Position numbers and translations under genes: made by a program. Source: Bdellovibrionales bacterium GWA1_52_35 (lineage in GTDB: Bacteria > Bdellovibrionota > UBA1018). From it: 64,000 nt of DNA. Under the pieces are notes generated by a model. It saw only the letters and a program-made list of their open reading frames with translations. It ran no database searches and was not told the DNA's origin. Of the stretch, positions 34,909-44,764 are shown in pieces; position 1 is the stretch's first letter; each line of letters opens with the position of its first letter. The stretch is taken from NCBI GenBank assembly GCA_001769805.1, contig MEPO01000030.1:1-64000 (forward strand), read 5' to 3'.

Positions 34909-37773
34909 ATGTCTGATCAACAAAACATGACAGTGTTCGAACTCGCAAGGGAGTTGGGTAAACAAGCCCTGGCTCTCGTTGACGAGCTCAAGACGCTGAA
35001 TATCAATGTCAAGAACCACATGAGTGAGCTCACCCCAGAACAGGTCCAGGTTGCCCGCAGCTCCTTTGGAAAAAAATCCGGCGAGCTTGTGAAGCCAGCC
35101 AAGAAGCCTGTGGCACGCACACGAAAGAAAGCGGCAGAAACCCCTCAAGCGCTTGCAGTTCAAGCAGCCCTTGCGGAAGCTGACAAAAAAGCCGCAGCCC
35201 CGATCCTCCGACGCCGCTTGAAGGCGGATGGCGGAACAGAGACCGTAACCACGGCAACTCCATCTTCCAAAGCTGCTCATGAGGCGATCAGCGCGCATGA
35301 CATGCCGGAAGCCGCAATCGCGACGAAAGAGGCCATTGCTGATGCTCTCAGGGAAGCAGCAGCACAGGTTGAAGCGGATGAAGCGACCCAGCTTCTGCAA
35401 CAGGAAGCCGAACAGCATCAACCCGCCGCACCGGAAGCAGTTGAAGAACCAGCTCCCAGCGAGTCGGAACAAACTGAGCTGGAAACGGCAGCTCCGGCCG
35501 CGACGACGAGTCCCGCGGCACCTGCTCCTACAGTTCACGCACCTCATGCTGCAGCCACAACCAAAGCAGCAGCACCGACGGCTGCCCAGACACCCGCAAC
35601 TCCCCCCACGACCAGTACTACTGCTCCAGCCAAGCCAGCCCGTCCTCCGATCGTTCTGACACCACGTCCGGTAGCTCCACGACGCAGTATTCTCAAAATT
35701 GTCGAGCCCCAGGTCATGACTCCGAAGATCATTAAAGCAGCGCCTCCAGCCTCGCCCGTCAAACCGGCGATGAAGGGTACGGCCACGCAGGACCGCGAAG
35801 GCTTCCGGATCATCAAGATGACCAAGGAAAACCTTGATCAGATGGTTGAAGAAGAAGCGGCAAAAAAACGCGGCGGTGGCCGCGAAGCCGAAATTCGTCC
35901 GGAAGATGTCCGCTTTGCCGATTACCGCAAAAAGGAAATGGTTTTCCTGCCCAAGAAAAAGAAAATTCCTGTGGGCAAGGAAATCAGAAAGACTCAATTG
36001 ACCCAAGCCAAGGCGCAGAAGCGCATTGTCGAGATGAAAGATACGATTTCCATCCATGATCTCGCGAACCAGCTGAGCGTAAAAGCGGTTGATGTCGTGA
36101 GAAAGCTGATGGGCATGGGCCAGATGGTGACGCTCAACCAGTCCGTGGACTTTGATACCGCTACCCTGGTCGGCGCCGAATACCAGTATGAAGTCCGGAA
36201 CGTTGCTTACAAAGAAGAGCAGGTTCTGGCCGATAACCAGGACACTCCGGAAGACCTTCTGCCGCGTCCTCCGGTCGTCACGATCATGGGTCACGTCGAC
36301 CATGGCAAGACGACCCTGCTGGATGCGATCCGTGAAGAGAACGTAGCTGGCGGTGAAGCCGGCGGAATCACGCAGCACATTGGTGCATACACCGTTAATA
36401 AAAACGGCAAGATGATCACCTTCATCGATACCCCGGGCCATGAAGCTTTCTCCGTCATGCGGGCACGCGGTGCCAACGTTACTGATATCGTCATTCTCGT
36501 GGTTTCAGCCGATGATGGGGTGATGCCGCAGACACGAGAGGCTTTGAGCCACGCGCAGGCAGCTAAAGTGCCGATCATCGTTGCCGTCAACAAGATCGAC
36601 AAGCCGGGTGCCAATCCGGAAAAGATCAAGCAGGGCCTGGCCGAGCTGAATTTGCTGGCCGAAGATTGGGGCGGCGAGACCATGTTCATTCCGGTTTCCG
36701 CCCTCAAGAAGACCAATATCGACAAACTGCTCGATGGCATTCTTCTGCAGGCCGAAATGCTGGACCTCAAAGCGAACGCCAACGTTCGGGCGATCGGGAC
36801 CGTGCTTGAAGCTCGGCTCGAAAAGGGCCGAGGCCCGGTGGTCAGCCTTCTGGTCAACCGCGGAACCTTGAGAGTTGGCGAACCTATTGTCTCAGGTCCG
36901 TATGCAGGCCGGGTGAAAGCCCTGACCAATGACAAGGGCGCGAACGTGAAAGAAGCGGGACCTGGTTATGCTGTCGAAGTGCTTGGCTTCGAAGGCATTC
37001 CCTCCGCCGGCGAAACATTCCATGCAGCGGCAACCGATGCCGATGCCCGGGATATCGCCCAAAACCGCGTGGACAAGAACCGTGAACGCTCTGCCGTTGC
37101 AACAGGCAAGATGAGCCTCGAAGAGCTCTTCGCGAAAATTCAGTCAGGTGACATGAAAGAATTGAGTGTCATCCTGAAGGGCGACGTCTTCGGGTCTGTT
37201 GAAGCCATTCGCGAAAGTCTGCTCAAGATTGAATCCGAAAAAGTGAAAGTGAAAGTCATTCACTCGGCACCGGGCGGCATCACCGAAAGTGACGTGCTGC
37301 TCGCAACCGCCTCGAATGCAATCATCATCGGCTTCAACGTCCGCCCGGAAACCAAAGCCCGGCAGCTGGCGGAAGCGGAACATGTTGAAATTAAATGCTA
37401 CAACATCATCTATGAATTGATCGATGATGTGAAAGCCGCCATGACCGGACTTCTCGAAAAGAAAAAGATCGAAAAATTCCTGGGTCGGGCCGAAGTCAGG
37501 CAGATTTTCTCTGTTCCGAAAATCGGGGTTATTGCCGGCTCTTCTGTCATTGACGGAAAAATCATTCGCGGTGCGAATGTCCGCTTGCTTCGTGAAAGCC
37601 GGATCATATTTGAAGGCAAGATGTCTTCCCTGCGTCGTTTCAAAGATGACACCAAGGAAGTCGCTACCGGCTTTGAATGCGGTATCGGAATTGAGAACTA
37701 TCAGGATCTCAAGCCCGGGGACATTATTGAGGCCTATCAGATTGACCTGATTGCCCCAACGCTGAACGCCTGA
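34909..37773 (+). CDS. infB: Translation initiation factor IF-2
   Basis: The 954-residue protein has an N-terminal IF2_N-like helix ([20 protein letters not shown]), a long Ala/Pro/Thr-rich linker (about residues 60-300), a second IF2_N-type segment ([19 protein letters not shown]), and the GTPase core: [14 protein letters not shown] (P loop), DTPGHEAF (G3), NKIDKPG (G4) and VSALKKTN (G5), then the beta-barrel domains and IF-2 C-terminal domains ([17 protein letters not shown]). It places fMet-tRNA on the 30S subunit. TAGGAGAAT precedes the start. Long linkers of low complexity are usual in proteobacterial IF-2. Confidence 0.97.
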   Translation: MSDQQNMTVFELARELGKQALALVDELKTLNINVKNHMSELTPEQVQVARSSFGKKSGELVKPAKKPVARTRKKAAETPQALAVQAALAEADKKAAAPILRRRLKADGGTETVTTATPSSKAAHEAISAHDMPEAAIATKEAIADALREAAAQVEADEATQLLQQEAEQHQPAAPEAVEEPAPSESEQTELETAAPAATTSPAAPAPTVHAPHAAATTKAAAPTAAQTPATPPTTSTTAPAKPARPPIVLTPRPVAPRRSILKIVEPQVMTPKIIKAAPPASPVKPAMKGTATQDREGFRIIKMTKENLDQMVEEEAAKKRGGGREAEIRPEDVRFADYRKKEMVFLPKKKKIPVGKEIRKTQLTQAKAQKRIVEMKDTISIHDLANQLSVKAVDVVRKLMGMGQMVTLNQSVDFDTATLVGAEYQYEVRNVAYKEEQVLADNQDTPEDLLPRPPVVTIMGHVDHGKTTLLDAIREENVAGGEAGGITQHIGAYTVNKNGKMITFIDTPGHEAFSVMRARGANVTDIVILVVSADDGVMPQTREALSHAQAAKVPIIVAVNKIDKPGANPEKIKQGLAELNLLAEDWGGETMFIPVSALKKTNIDKLLDGILLQAEMLDLKANANVRAIGTVLEARLEKGRGPVVSLLVNRGTLRVGEPIVSGPYAGRVKALTNDKGANVKEAGPGYAVEVLGFEGIPSAGETFHAAATDADARDIAQNRVDKNRERSAVATGKMSLEELFAKIQSGDMKELSVILKGDVFGSVEAIRESLLKIESEKVKVKVIHSAPGGITESDVLLATASNAIIIGFNVRPETKARQLAEAEHVEIKCYNIIYELIDDVKAAMTGLLEKKKIEKFLGRAEVRQIFSVPKIGVIAGSSVIDGKIIRGANVRLLRESRIIFEGKMSSLRRFKDDTKEVATGFECGIGIENYQDLKPGDIIEAYQIDLIAPTLNA

Positions 37774-37790
37774 TTGGATAGGTAATACTT

Positions 37791-38201
37791 ATGCAGGAAA
37801 CACGCAGAGCCCGTCTTCAGGCGGTCATTCTGGAAGAACTGGCACATCTTGTTCCCAAGGAAATCAAAGATCCCCGGGTACCACCAGTCACCTTTACGGC
37901 AGTCGAAGTCACTCAGGACGGCAGTCAAGCCACGATTTTCGTGGCGATCCTGGGCGGCGCCCATGGCGGGCACGACGGTGCACCTCCTTTGTCGGATGCG
38001 GCTGCCGAGCAGCGCATGAAGGACTGTATTGAGGGGCTGACCTCCGCTTCCGGTTTTTTACGGCGTCATCTCGCACGCATTCTCACGGTCCGCCATATTC
38101 CTAATCTGATTTTTCGGGAAGATCGCGGCTTTGAGAATTCATTGCGGGTACATGAGCTGCTCCGCAAGATTTCCACCGATCCCGATCAAGAGACGAAGTA
38201 A
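37791..38201 (+). CDS. rbfA: Ribosome-binding factor A
   Basis: The 136-residue product matches RbfA: RRARLQAVILEELAHLV, KDPRVPPVTFTAVEVTQDG, an alanine-rich middle (LTSASGFLRRHLARILTVR) and PNLIFREDRGFENSLRVHELL. It is a KH-like protein that helps mature 16S rRNA, especially at low temperature. An insertion near residues 60-80 (HGGHDGAPPLSDAA) is longer than usual. Its stop and the truB ATG share one base (TAATG). Confidence 0.94.
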   Translation: MQETRRARLQAVILEELAHLVPKEIKDPRVPPVTFTAVEVTQDGSQATIFVAILGGAHGGHDGAPPLSDAAAEQRMKDCIEGLTSASGFLRRHLARILTVRHIPNLIFREDRGFENSLRVHELLRKISTDPDQETK

Positions 38202-39193
38202 TGATCGATCTGAACACCCCGAACAGCCTGCCGCCGCTTAACGGCGCTTTGCTGATCCATAAGCATGCGGGAATCACTTCCTTCGGCATCATCGAACAGC
38301 TGCAGCATCAGCTGCGAAATACTTATCAACTCAAGCGCCGCGACCTGCCCAAAATCGGGCACGGCGGCACTCTCGACCCGTTCGCGACCGGTTTACTGGT
38401 CGTCTGCGTGGGACGCGCGGTGAAACTTGCGCAGTACTTTCTCGGATCGACCAAGACCTATGAAGGCAGTTTTCGTTTTGGCGAAACCACTGTGCCAGGA
38501 GACCCGACCGCTCCAGTTTCGGAGACTTCCACGGTTTTCCCGGAGGGCCTGACTCAACTCAAGGAGCTGGCGCGTAGAATGACCTTGCAGCCCTACTTGC
38601 AGATTCCGCCGATGCATTCCGCCAAGAAAAAAGACGGCAAACCTCTTTACGAACTGGCCCGTGCGGGCCTGGAAGTGGAACGTGAGCCCAAGCTCTGCAG
38701 TCTTTATGAATTTGATATTCTAGGTTACGAAAAGCCATTCGCAACTTTCCACATCAAATGCAGCTCGGGAACTTACATCCGGAGTCTCGCCCAGGATTAT
38801 GCCAGGATGCTGGGCTCCGTCGCGCTGGTGGAAACGCTGTCCCGCAGTGGCTCAGGGACTTTTCGTCTGAACCCGGACGCTCTGAGGGTGGAAGAAATCC
38901 AGAAGGCAATGGATGCAGGCCAGCGCTGGGATGAACTCCCTTGCTGGATTCCTTTTGATCGCCTATTGGAAGGTTATCCTCAAATCGAAGCCACTCCTGA
39001 AGAGGCCGAAGCCCTGCTCCACGGCCGGCAGAATGTTCTTTTCAATATCATCAGAAGAGCGCCTCAGCGGGAACCGGAGGGAAATCAGATGATCGAAGCG
39101 AGCTTTCTCAGTATCTACTGCCGGAATCGACTCGTTGCTATCGTCCGGAAATCTCCGGAACAGGGCTGGAGCCTGGATCGGGTTTTCGCTTAG
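38201..39193 (+). CDS. truB: tRNA pseudouridine-55 synthase TruB
   Basis: The 330-residue protein carries KHAGITSFGI, the catalytic loop GHGGTLDPFATGLLVV with the nucleophile Asp, KTYEGSFRFGETT, the YLQIPPMHSAKKKDGKPLYELAR segment and SGTYIRSLAQDYARML. It makes pseudouridine at position 55 of tRNAs. It ends the operon, and its 3' end overlaps the convergent retropepsin-like gene by 56 bases. Confidence 0.95.
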   Translation: MIDLNTPNSLPPLNGALLIHKHAGITSFGIIEQLQHQLRNTYQLKRRDLPKIGHGGTLDPFATGLLVVCVGRAVKLAQYFLGSTKTYEGSFRFGETTVPGDPTAPVSETSTVFPEGLTQLKELARRMTLQPYLQIPPMHSAKKKDGKPLYELARAGLEVEREPKLCSLYEFDILGYEKPFATFHIKCSSGTYIRSLAQDYARMLGSVALVETLSRSGSGTFRLNPDALRVEEIQKAMDAGQRWDELPCWIPFDRLLEGYPQIEATPEEAEALLHGRQNVLFNIIRRAPQREPEGNQMIEASFLSIYCRNRLVAIVRKSPEQGWSLDRVFA

Positions 39194-40748
39194 TTGTTTT
39201 GGCAAACCAGATCCGGCCATGCGGCAGATCCAGGATAAACGGGCCACGCGCGAGGACCGGAATTCCGATATCCGCTGCTATGCCCGGGCGCCGGTCCGTT
39301 GAATATGGAGAACTTGCGGCCTTCATGCCGGAAGCAAGGACCCCGGTTTTGCACTCCAAAGACCACTTCGCGCTCTGAGCAGTTTTGGCACTCTTGCGGA
39401 TTCCAGCTGTCATTGAAAGCGGAACTTCTTCTGCTGAATTCCAGACGACTCCGAGCAGGTCCTTATCCGCAGTTTTGACGTGGCAGGCACTTGCCGCCTC
39501 ACCAAATTGCGTGGTCGCGACCTCCACCCATTCAAAATTTTCGGGTTTCTCTGGATATCCAGCCTTTGGGAAAAACCCCGCGGGTGAAAAAAAGATCACT
39601 TCACTGAGCGGCTCCGAAGGTTTGAATTCCGCGACGACCCGTCTCAGGAAATCCGTTCCCAATACGCCTGCGCAACAGCTTCCAGAACTGTCCGAAGACA
39701 AAAACAGCTGGGTGGTATCGTGCAAAAGAAATTCACGAATTGGAAGCTCGTAGCCGGTGATTTCAGCCGACACGATTTTGACTTTTTTCGCCAGCGCACC
39801 GTCCCTTTTCAGACGGCGATCCGAACCCCAGCGGACTTTTTCAATCAGAGTCCCTGTACTTTCCAGTTCCACTGGTAAAACGCCCTGCTGCCTGAGCCAG
39901 GACGGTGAGACCATGCTGGTGCGAGCTGCCGAATCGATCAGAAACTGGCCATTCAGTTTTTTTGCTCCGACCTGCAGCTCCACGCGCACGGTGAAAGCTC
40001 CGCCCCATCTCCGGGAGGGCGCCCGCGTCAGTACCTTCGGCTCCCCTGCTCCCGGCACGGGTTCCATCATTTCCTCCCAGTCGCGCCGTGTATTTTTCTG
40101 ATTACCGGAAGCCACCTGATTTTTACAGGCATTGCCGGTCAAATCTCGATAAAATCTCCATTCGGCCAAACGACCTTTGGCCGCCACCTTCTGACGCCAT
40201 TCCTCACTCACGACCCGCAACCAGCTTTCAAAAAGAGCATTCGCAATCTGCAAGGCCAGCTGTGGCGTTGCTTCCGCGACCCTGCCCAAAACCCACTCGA
40301 GCTTCATTCTGGCTTCTGAGAGTTCCGCTTCCCATAAAGCTGCCGCTTCCACTGCAGCCTTGCGCGTTCCTTCTTCAGTAGCAAACCAGGAAACCGGCTG
40401 CGGCGTGCATGGGAAATCTTCCTTCGTCTGATACCAAGGCCCGGGTCCCCTGACATAAGATTTGGAAATACTCACCAGCGCTGCCGCTCTCACGCCAAAA
40501 CGACGATTGGGTAACTCAATAGTAGTTAAGTTTTCCAGCTGTGTCTGCCGTTGCAGAACAAAACGCTGCCGATGCGGGTTGCTCTGATCAGGGTCCAGCA
40601 CCAGCACGCGATCCGTGGTGAGCGGTTCAGCACCAGGCAAATATCGAAACCGCGTGGAAATCTCCGGATGGGCAGCTACAGCAGCGGCCGTATGCGCAAA
40701 AGAAACAAAAAAGAACAGGATTCCGGTGCAGGAGCGCGCGAATTTCAT
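39138..40748 (-). CDS. Exported protein with retropepsin-like aspartyl protease domain
   Basis: The start at the ATG at 40746-40748 (MKFARSC) overlaps the hflX stop (ATGA), and gives a signal peptide ending in AHTAAAVAA; a longer frame to 40784 would place 12 residues in front. The 536-residue product has a middle domain with RVELQVGAKKLNGQFLIDSAARTSMVSPSWLRQQ, which has the spacing of the retropepsin/pepsin-like active loop, but the usual DTG is DSA. A second region, GVLGTDFLRRVVAEF, fits the later strand of the fold (LGxDFL). Function may be proteolysis with a variant site, or a pseudoprotease binding role. It should be periplasmic. The coupling to hflX is unusual for an exported protein. 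Confidence 0.75.
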   Translation of the reverse strand: MKFARSCTGILFFFVSFAHTAAAVAAHPEISTRFRYLPGAEPLTTDRVLVLDPDQSNPHRQRFVLQRQTQLENLTTIELPNRRFGVRAAALVSISKSYVRGPGPWYQTKEDFPCTPQPVSWFATEEGTRKAAVEAAALWEAELSEARMKLEWVLGRVAEATPQLALQIANALFESWLRVVSEEWRQKVAAKGRLAEWRFYRDLTGNACKNQVASGNQKNTRRDWEEMMEPVPGAGEPKVLTRAPSRRWGGAFTVRVELQVGAKKLNGQFLIDSAARTSMVSPSWLRQQGVLPVELESTGTLIEKVRWGSDRRLKRDGALAKKVKIVSAEITGYELPIREFLLHDTTQLFLSSDSSGSCCAGVLGTDFLRRVVAEFKPSEPLSEVIFFSPAGFFPKAGYPEKPENFEWVEVATTQFGEAASACHVKTADKDLLGVVWNSAEEVPLSMTAGIRKSAKTAQSAKWSLECKTGVLASGMKAASSPYSTDRRPGIAADIGIPVLARGPFILDLPHGRIWFAKTTKRKPDPGSSPVPEISGR

Positions 40749-42013
40749 AATTGGAATTTCTTTAACTGCAGCTTTCTGGCCCAACCTTCGTCCATCCGAA
40801 GCCGGTAGAAAGTCCCTTTCGTCATATAGCGACTGACTTCAATGCTGCCATGGGCATGGAGTTGGGACTCGAGTTTGCTTTCAGAATACGGAATCAGAAC
40901 CTCCCAGACTTCCATTTTCCCACGGAAGTGATTCATCACGGTTTCCCGAACCTTCTCCACATCTTCAGGATTCAACGCGGAGACCATCATGGCTCCAGGC
41001 ACCACCAGACGCGCGCGGTTTCTAGCGCCGGGCTGCGTCCCAAGGAGATCGGCTTTGTTCAAAACCACCAGGCGGGGCTTGTCTTCGACTTTCAACTCCT
41101 TGAGAATGCGCTCCGTCTCATCATATTGTTCGCGGGCCTGCGAGGAACTGGCGTCCACCACATGCAGGAGCAGATCGGCTTGCTGCAACTCTTCCAAAGT
41201 TGAACGAAAGCTCGCAACCAGAGTCGGCGGAAGGCGACTGATGAATCCGACCGTGTCAATTGCCACAATCGGTGGATGACTGTTCGGGTCCAACGCGCGC
41301 ACGCTGGCATCAAGCGTCGCAAACAACTTGTCTTCGACGAGCACATCACTGTGGGTCATCGAATTCAGAAGCGTCGATTTGCCCGCATTCGTATAGCCCA
41401 CAATTGCAACTTTGAGCACGTCCTTGCGTCCGGACCGTTGCACATTTCTTTCCTTCTCGATCAACTTCAATCGATCCCGGAGAACCGTCATCTGCTTTTT
41501 GACCATTCGGCGGTCGACTTCAATCTGCTTTTCACCCATGCCGCGAGCAGCAGTGCCGCCGCCGCGCTGACGCTCAAAGTGGGTCCAGAAGTGACTCAGT
41601 CGCGGAAGCAGGTACTGCAGGCGGGCCAAAGCGACCTGAGTCTTGGATTCTCGCGTTCGCGCGTGTTCCGAAAAAATTTCGATGATAACGCCCGGCCGGT
41701 CGAGAATGGCTTTTTTAATTTCTGCTTCAATATTCCGAAGCTGGTTGGGCGAAAGTTCGACATCCACAATGAGGGCATCCGCCTTCAAGCACTCGACTTT
41801 CATCCGGGCTTCGTCAATCTTGCCTTTGCCAAAGTAGGTCGACGCATTGATTTTGCGGACAGTCGCGATCACGCGTCCGACCGGCTCAACGCCCAGAGTA
41901 TTCAAGAGCCGGTCAAGTTCGTTCAGCGACTCTTCGTCACTACCGACTGTGACGACGCGCAGCTTTTTTGCAGAAGATTTACCGGGTAATAAGGTTTCAT
42001 ACTGATCGAGCAT
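40745..42013 (-). CDS. hflX: GTPase HflX
   Basis: The 422-residue protein has an N-terminal HflX domain (INASTYFGKGKIDEARMKVE, DVELSPNQLRNIEAEI, RTRESKTQVALARLQYLLPR, RQRGGGTAARGMGEKQIEVD) and a GTPase domain: VGYTNAGKSTLLNSM (G1), DTVGFISRLPPTLVASF (G3) and NKADLL (G4), plus a short C-terminal region. It splits stalled ribosomes after heat or stress. A GGAAAGAG ribosome binding site precedes the ATG, and TTTGGTATAGT just upstream is a probable extended -10. It ends by overlapping the exported retropepsin-like gene by 4 bases. Confidence 0.96.
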   Translation of the reverse strand: MLDQYETLLPGKSSAKKLRVVTVGSDEESLNELDRLLNTLGVEPVGRVIATVRKINASTYFGKGKIDEARMKVECLKADALIVDVELSPNQLRNIEAEIKKAILDRPGVIIEIFSEHARTRESKTQVALARLQYLLPRLSHFWTHFERQRGGGTAARGMGEKQIEVDRRMVKKQMTVLRDRLKLIEKERNVQRSGRKDVLKVAIVGYTNAGKSTLLNSMTHSDVLVEDKLFATLDASVRALDPNSHPPIVAIDTVGFISRLPPTLVASFRSTLEELQQADLLLHVVDASSSQAREQYDETERILKELKVEDKPRLVVLNKADLLGTQPGARNRARLVVPGAMMVSALNPEDVEKVRETVMNHFRGKMEVWEVLIPYSESKLESQLHAHGSIEVSRYMTKGTFYRLRMDEGWARKLQLKKFQL

Positions 42014-42028
42014 TTGAGTTCTCTTTCC

Positions 42029-42050
42029 TTAGCCGCTATAACTATACCAA
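42029..42050. promoter_or_regulatory. Overlapping divergent promoters for hflX and the IMPase gene
   Basis: On the minus strand TTTGGTATAGT contains a TG-extended -10 (TATAGT at 42041-42046) for hflX, matching the string before the SNF2 gene. On the plus strand CGCTATAAC offers a -10-like TATAAC for the inositol monophosphatase gene. The two lie within 20 bases, in the 53-bp gap. No clear -35 is visible. Confidence 0.4.
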
Positions 42051-42066
42051 ACAGCAGAAGGCAATT

Positions 42067-42915
42067 ATGAACGTGAATCAGAAATTTTGCGACGTCCAAG
42101 ACAAGGCCCATGAAAAAGCCCAAAATACAATGGATGCACTCCTTGCAAAAACAGCGATTGAAGCTGCACATGCGGCAGGAAGCGTTCTGACACGGTACTT
42201 TCTCAAGAAACTTCACGCGCAGGAGAAAAAAGACGCAGGTATTGTGACCGAAGCCGATCTCGCTGCGGAAAAGGCCGCCTTGAAAATCCTCAACAGCCGG
42301 GAAGGAGCCAGGGCGAAGCTTCCTCAGTTCAGCTATCTGACCGAAGAATCCGGTAAAGGCGGTCAGGAACAGAGCGAAGGCCGCTGGATCATCGATCCTC
42401 TGGACGGGACGACCAACTTTTTTCATGGATTCCCGATGTTCTGCGTTTCAATCGCAGCCGAATGGCGCGGTGAGGTCCGAGCGGGAGTCATCTATCACCC
42501 TATTCTCAAGGAAACCTACGTTGCCACTCGCGGCAAGGGCGCCTTCATGAACAAGAAACCCCTTCTGGTTTCGAAAGCATCCAATTTGAGCCGTGCGCTT
42601 TTGACGACGGGATTTTCGTACACCAAAGACGTTCTAGATAAAGAAATACAATCATTTCAAAATATCAGCCGGATTTGCAGGGCTGTACGTCGCCCCGGAA
42701 GCGCCGCGTTAGACCTTGCCTATACCGCTCGTGGAGTTTTTGACGGTTTCTGGGAACGGAATCTTTCGCCTTGGGATGTCGCTGCAGGAAGCCTTTTAGT
42801 GACCGAAGCTGGTGGAAAGGTAACGGATTTCAGCGGAAACGCCTTCCGCGTCGATGCCCACGAGATCCTGGCCACCAACGGTATTGTGCATCAGCGGCTC
42901 CTTCGGCGCTTTTAA
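42067..42915 (+). CDS. suhB: Inositol-1-monophosphatase family protein
   Basis: I start at the ATG at 42067 (MNVNQKFCDV), which has AGAAGG upstream and lies clear of the divergent hflX gene; the earlier in-frame ATG (41968) would overlap hflX. The 282-residue protein shows the lithium-sensitive phosphatase motifs: VTEADLAAE, WIIDPLDGTTNFFHGFP (the metal site), and WDVAAGSLLVTEAGG. It hydrolyses inositol phosphates or related sugar phosphates and, in E. coli, also moonlights in rRNA transcription. The gene symbol reflects the family only. Confidence 0.9.
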   Translation: MNVNQKFCDVQDKAHEKAQNTMDALLAKTAIEAAHAAGSVLTRYFLKKLHAQEKKDAGIVTEADLAAEKAALKILNSREGARAKLPQFSYLTEESGKGGQEQSEGRWIIDPLDGTTNFFHGFPMFCVSIAAEWRGEVRAGVIYHPILKETYVATRGKGAFMNKKPLLVSKASNLSRALLTTGFSYTKDVLDKEIQSFQNISRICRAVRRPGSAALDLAYTARGVFDGFWERNLSPWDVAAGSLLVTEAGGKVTDFSGNAFRVDAHEILATNGIVHQRLLRRF

Positions 42916-42928
42916 TTTCATTCGCGAT

Positions 42929-42958
42929 TTGACAGGAGTTTTCGGGCTCCCCTACAAT
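42929..42958 (+). promoter_or_regulatory. Sigma70-type promoter for the membrane coiled-coil gene
   Basis: TTGACA (42929-42934) and TACAAT (42953-42958) are separated by 18 bases and lie 33 bases before the ATG at 42991, just after the IMPase stop. AGGAGGGG at about 42976-42983 is a strong ribosome binding site. This is the best-looking promoter in the window. Confidence 0.7.
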
Positions 42959-42990
42959 TAAAGGTGAGCAGGCCTAGGAGGGGCCCATAG

Positions 42991-44049
42991 ATGACGTCAT
43001 GGGTTTACGTCTTTTCCAGATTTACGCCAGAAGCGCTCCTATTTGAGATTCTGCTCATTTCCATTTTGATCGCTGGATATGCGGCATTCTGGGTTCTGTA
43101 TAAACGCAAGTACGGCGCTGCCAGCGCTGATGGTGTTGTCAAAACTTATATGAATGAGCTGATTCGCGATGCGGAGAAGCTCCGGGCCCAGCTCTTTGGG
43201 ATGATCAACGGAACCGAACCGAACGCGTACCCCCCAACTGCAAGTGCAGGAACTGAAGCTCCAATCCAGAATTTTAACGTCGATGCCGCGCTTGCCAAAA
43301 ATATCGCCGTCATGGAACAAAAGCTGACTCAACAGGCTGCCGCAATGGAAGCAGTCGTTGCCGAGAAAGCCAGACTTGAGTCCGAGCTAGTTTCCGCACA
43401 ATCCCAGGCCGCAACCGCCGTCCCTGCCGCTGCTGGCGATTCTGCTGCGTTCTCGGATCTGCAATCCAAACTCAAAACATTGGAAGACAAGCTCGCTGAA
43501 TACAGCGTCATTGAAGATGATCTTGCCAATTTGAAGCGCCTTCAGCAGGAAAACGCCCAACTCAAAGCAGCCTTAGGTGGACAGGTTCCCGTTGAGGCAG
43601 CCCCGGCCAAACCCGCGGAACCGGTTGCCGCCGTGGTCACAGGGCAGAGCGAAACTGTTGATCAGGCCGCGATTGACGCCCTTTTCGACAGCCCACCGGC
43701 AGCCGAGACCAAGCCAGCCGAACCCGCTGCAGTTGAAATCGCCGCTCCGGTCGCAGAAGTCGCCACCCCGGCCGTTGAAGCCGTCGCGGAGAGCGCAACT
43801 GCGGCAAGCACAGCAACCACCAATGATCCGCTCTTTGAGGGTCTGGTCGATCAGGTCGAAACCAGTCTCAAAGCGGAACCCGCTGCGGGTGCCAGTGTTT
43901 CTCCCGATCCTGTTCCTGAGGCCCCGACCCCTGCGCCAGTTCAGACTGCCCCAGCGAGTTCCACCTCGACTTCAAAGCCTGCTGCCGCTAAGATCGAAAA
44001 ATCAGATGCAGATCTCGTTGCTGAATTCGAAAAAATGCTTAACGGCTAG
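42991..44049 (+). CDS. Membrane-anchored coiled-coil, Ala/Pro-rich protein
   Basis: The 352-residue product has one membrane segment near residues 15-37 (ALLFEILLISILIAGYAAFWV), then a cytoplasmic-like region, a coiled coil near residues 95-200 (MEQKLTQQAAAMEAVVAEKA, LQSKLKTLEDKLAEY) and a long low-complexity tail rich in Ala, Pro and Glu (about 205-335), ending KIEKSDADLVAEFEKMLNG. It resembles structural or scaffold proteins but no family was recognised. A strong promoter and ribosome binding site precede it. The HEAT-repeat gene starts 44 bases before its stop, so the two are coupled. Confidence 0.85.
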   Translation: MTSWVYVFSRFTPEALLFEILLISILIAGYAAFWVLYKRKYGAASADGVVKTYMNELIRDAEKLRAQLFGMINGTEPNAYPPTASAGTEAPIQNFNVDAALAKNIAVMEQKLTQQAAAMEAVVAEKARLESELVSAQSQAATAVPAAAGDSAAFSDLQSKLKTLEDKLAEYSVIEDDLANLKRLQQENAQLKAALGGQVPVEAAPAKPAEPVAAVVTGQSETVDQAAIDALFDSPPAAETKPAEPAAVEIAAPVAEVATPAVEAVAESATAASTATTNDPLFEGLVDQVETSLKAEPAAGASVSPDPVPEAPTPAPVQTAPASSTSTSKPAAAKIEKSDADLVAEFEKMLNG

Positions 44050-44764
44050 TGCTCTTGTCTTGGTTCTTCTCGGGGGTTCCACGAGCAGTTTTGCGTCCAC
44101 CACGGTCCAGTCTCATGCCGATGTACTTGCGGCCATGCGCAAGCAGCTCCAGTCACGCTCAGGCACCCAGTTCCAGACCCTACTCGCTCAATGGGAGAAT
44201 CGTTACAGCACAAGAGCTGTGGAACCACTCTTTACCTTGGCCCGGGATTCCAAGCTTCCGGATACAGACCGCTACATCGCACTGATGGGCGGAGCAAAAC
44301 TCGGCGGGATCAGCACCTCCCGTTATCTCGTGCCTCTATTGAAAGATCCGATTTGGATGATCCGCAGTGGAGCTTTACGGGCACTTTCTGCAATCCAGGC
44401 CCAAGAGGGCGCGCCCGCAGTTCTTGCCCTTCTGAAGGATCCAGCACTCGTCGTGCGTCTTGAAGCGGTTCAAACGATCGCGAAACTTCGTCCTGCAGGC
44501 AGTGCGGAAGCACTTTTAGCTGCGGCAAAAGATCCCGCCAATTTTCACAAAGGGAAAGCCCAGTGGGTCCCCCAGAAAGCTTTGGCGGCTTTGACCTTGG
44601 TTGGCAACAGCAGACATGCCGCAGGACTGAAACCCCTTCTTGAGAAACAAGATCACTCTTTACAACTGGTCACGGTCCAGACTCTCGAGAAACTCACCGG
44701 GAAGGTTTTGAAAAAAGGCCAACCGCTCAAAATCCGGGTTAATGCCTGGAACGCCTACTTGTAA
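44006..44764 (+). CDS. Exported HEAT-repeat protein
   Basis: The start is placed at the ATG at 44006 because it yields a good signal peptide (SKKCLTASALVLVLLGGSTSSFA) and overlaps the upstream gene in another frame; the same frame is open further back but only as a shadow. The 252-residue protein has HEAT/PBS-type helical repeats (VVRLEAVQTIAKLRPAGSAEALL, LKDPIWMIRSGALRALSAIQ). Such repeats mediate protein binding; periplasmic location is inferred from the signal. Its tail overlaps the convergent Hsp70-like gene by 10 bases. Confidence 0.82.
   Translation: MQISLLNSKKCLTASALVLVLLGGSTSSFASTTVQSHADVLAAMRKQLQSRSGTQFQTLLAQWENRYSTRAVEPLFTLARDSKLPDTDRYIALMGGAKLGGISTSRYLVPLLKDPIWMIRSGALRALSAIQAQEGAPAVLALLKDPALVVRLEAVQTIAKLRPAGSAEALLAAAKDPANFHKGKAQWVPQKALAALTLVGNSRHAAGLKPLLEKQDHSLQLVTVQTLEKLTGKVLKKGQPLKIRVNAWNAYL

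Noticed and set aside
34894..36441. 515-residue minus-strand frame within infB
   Set aside because: It is antisense to the low-complexity linker and GTPase domain of IF-2; base bias keeps it open and it shows no family pattern.
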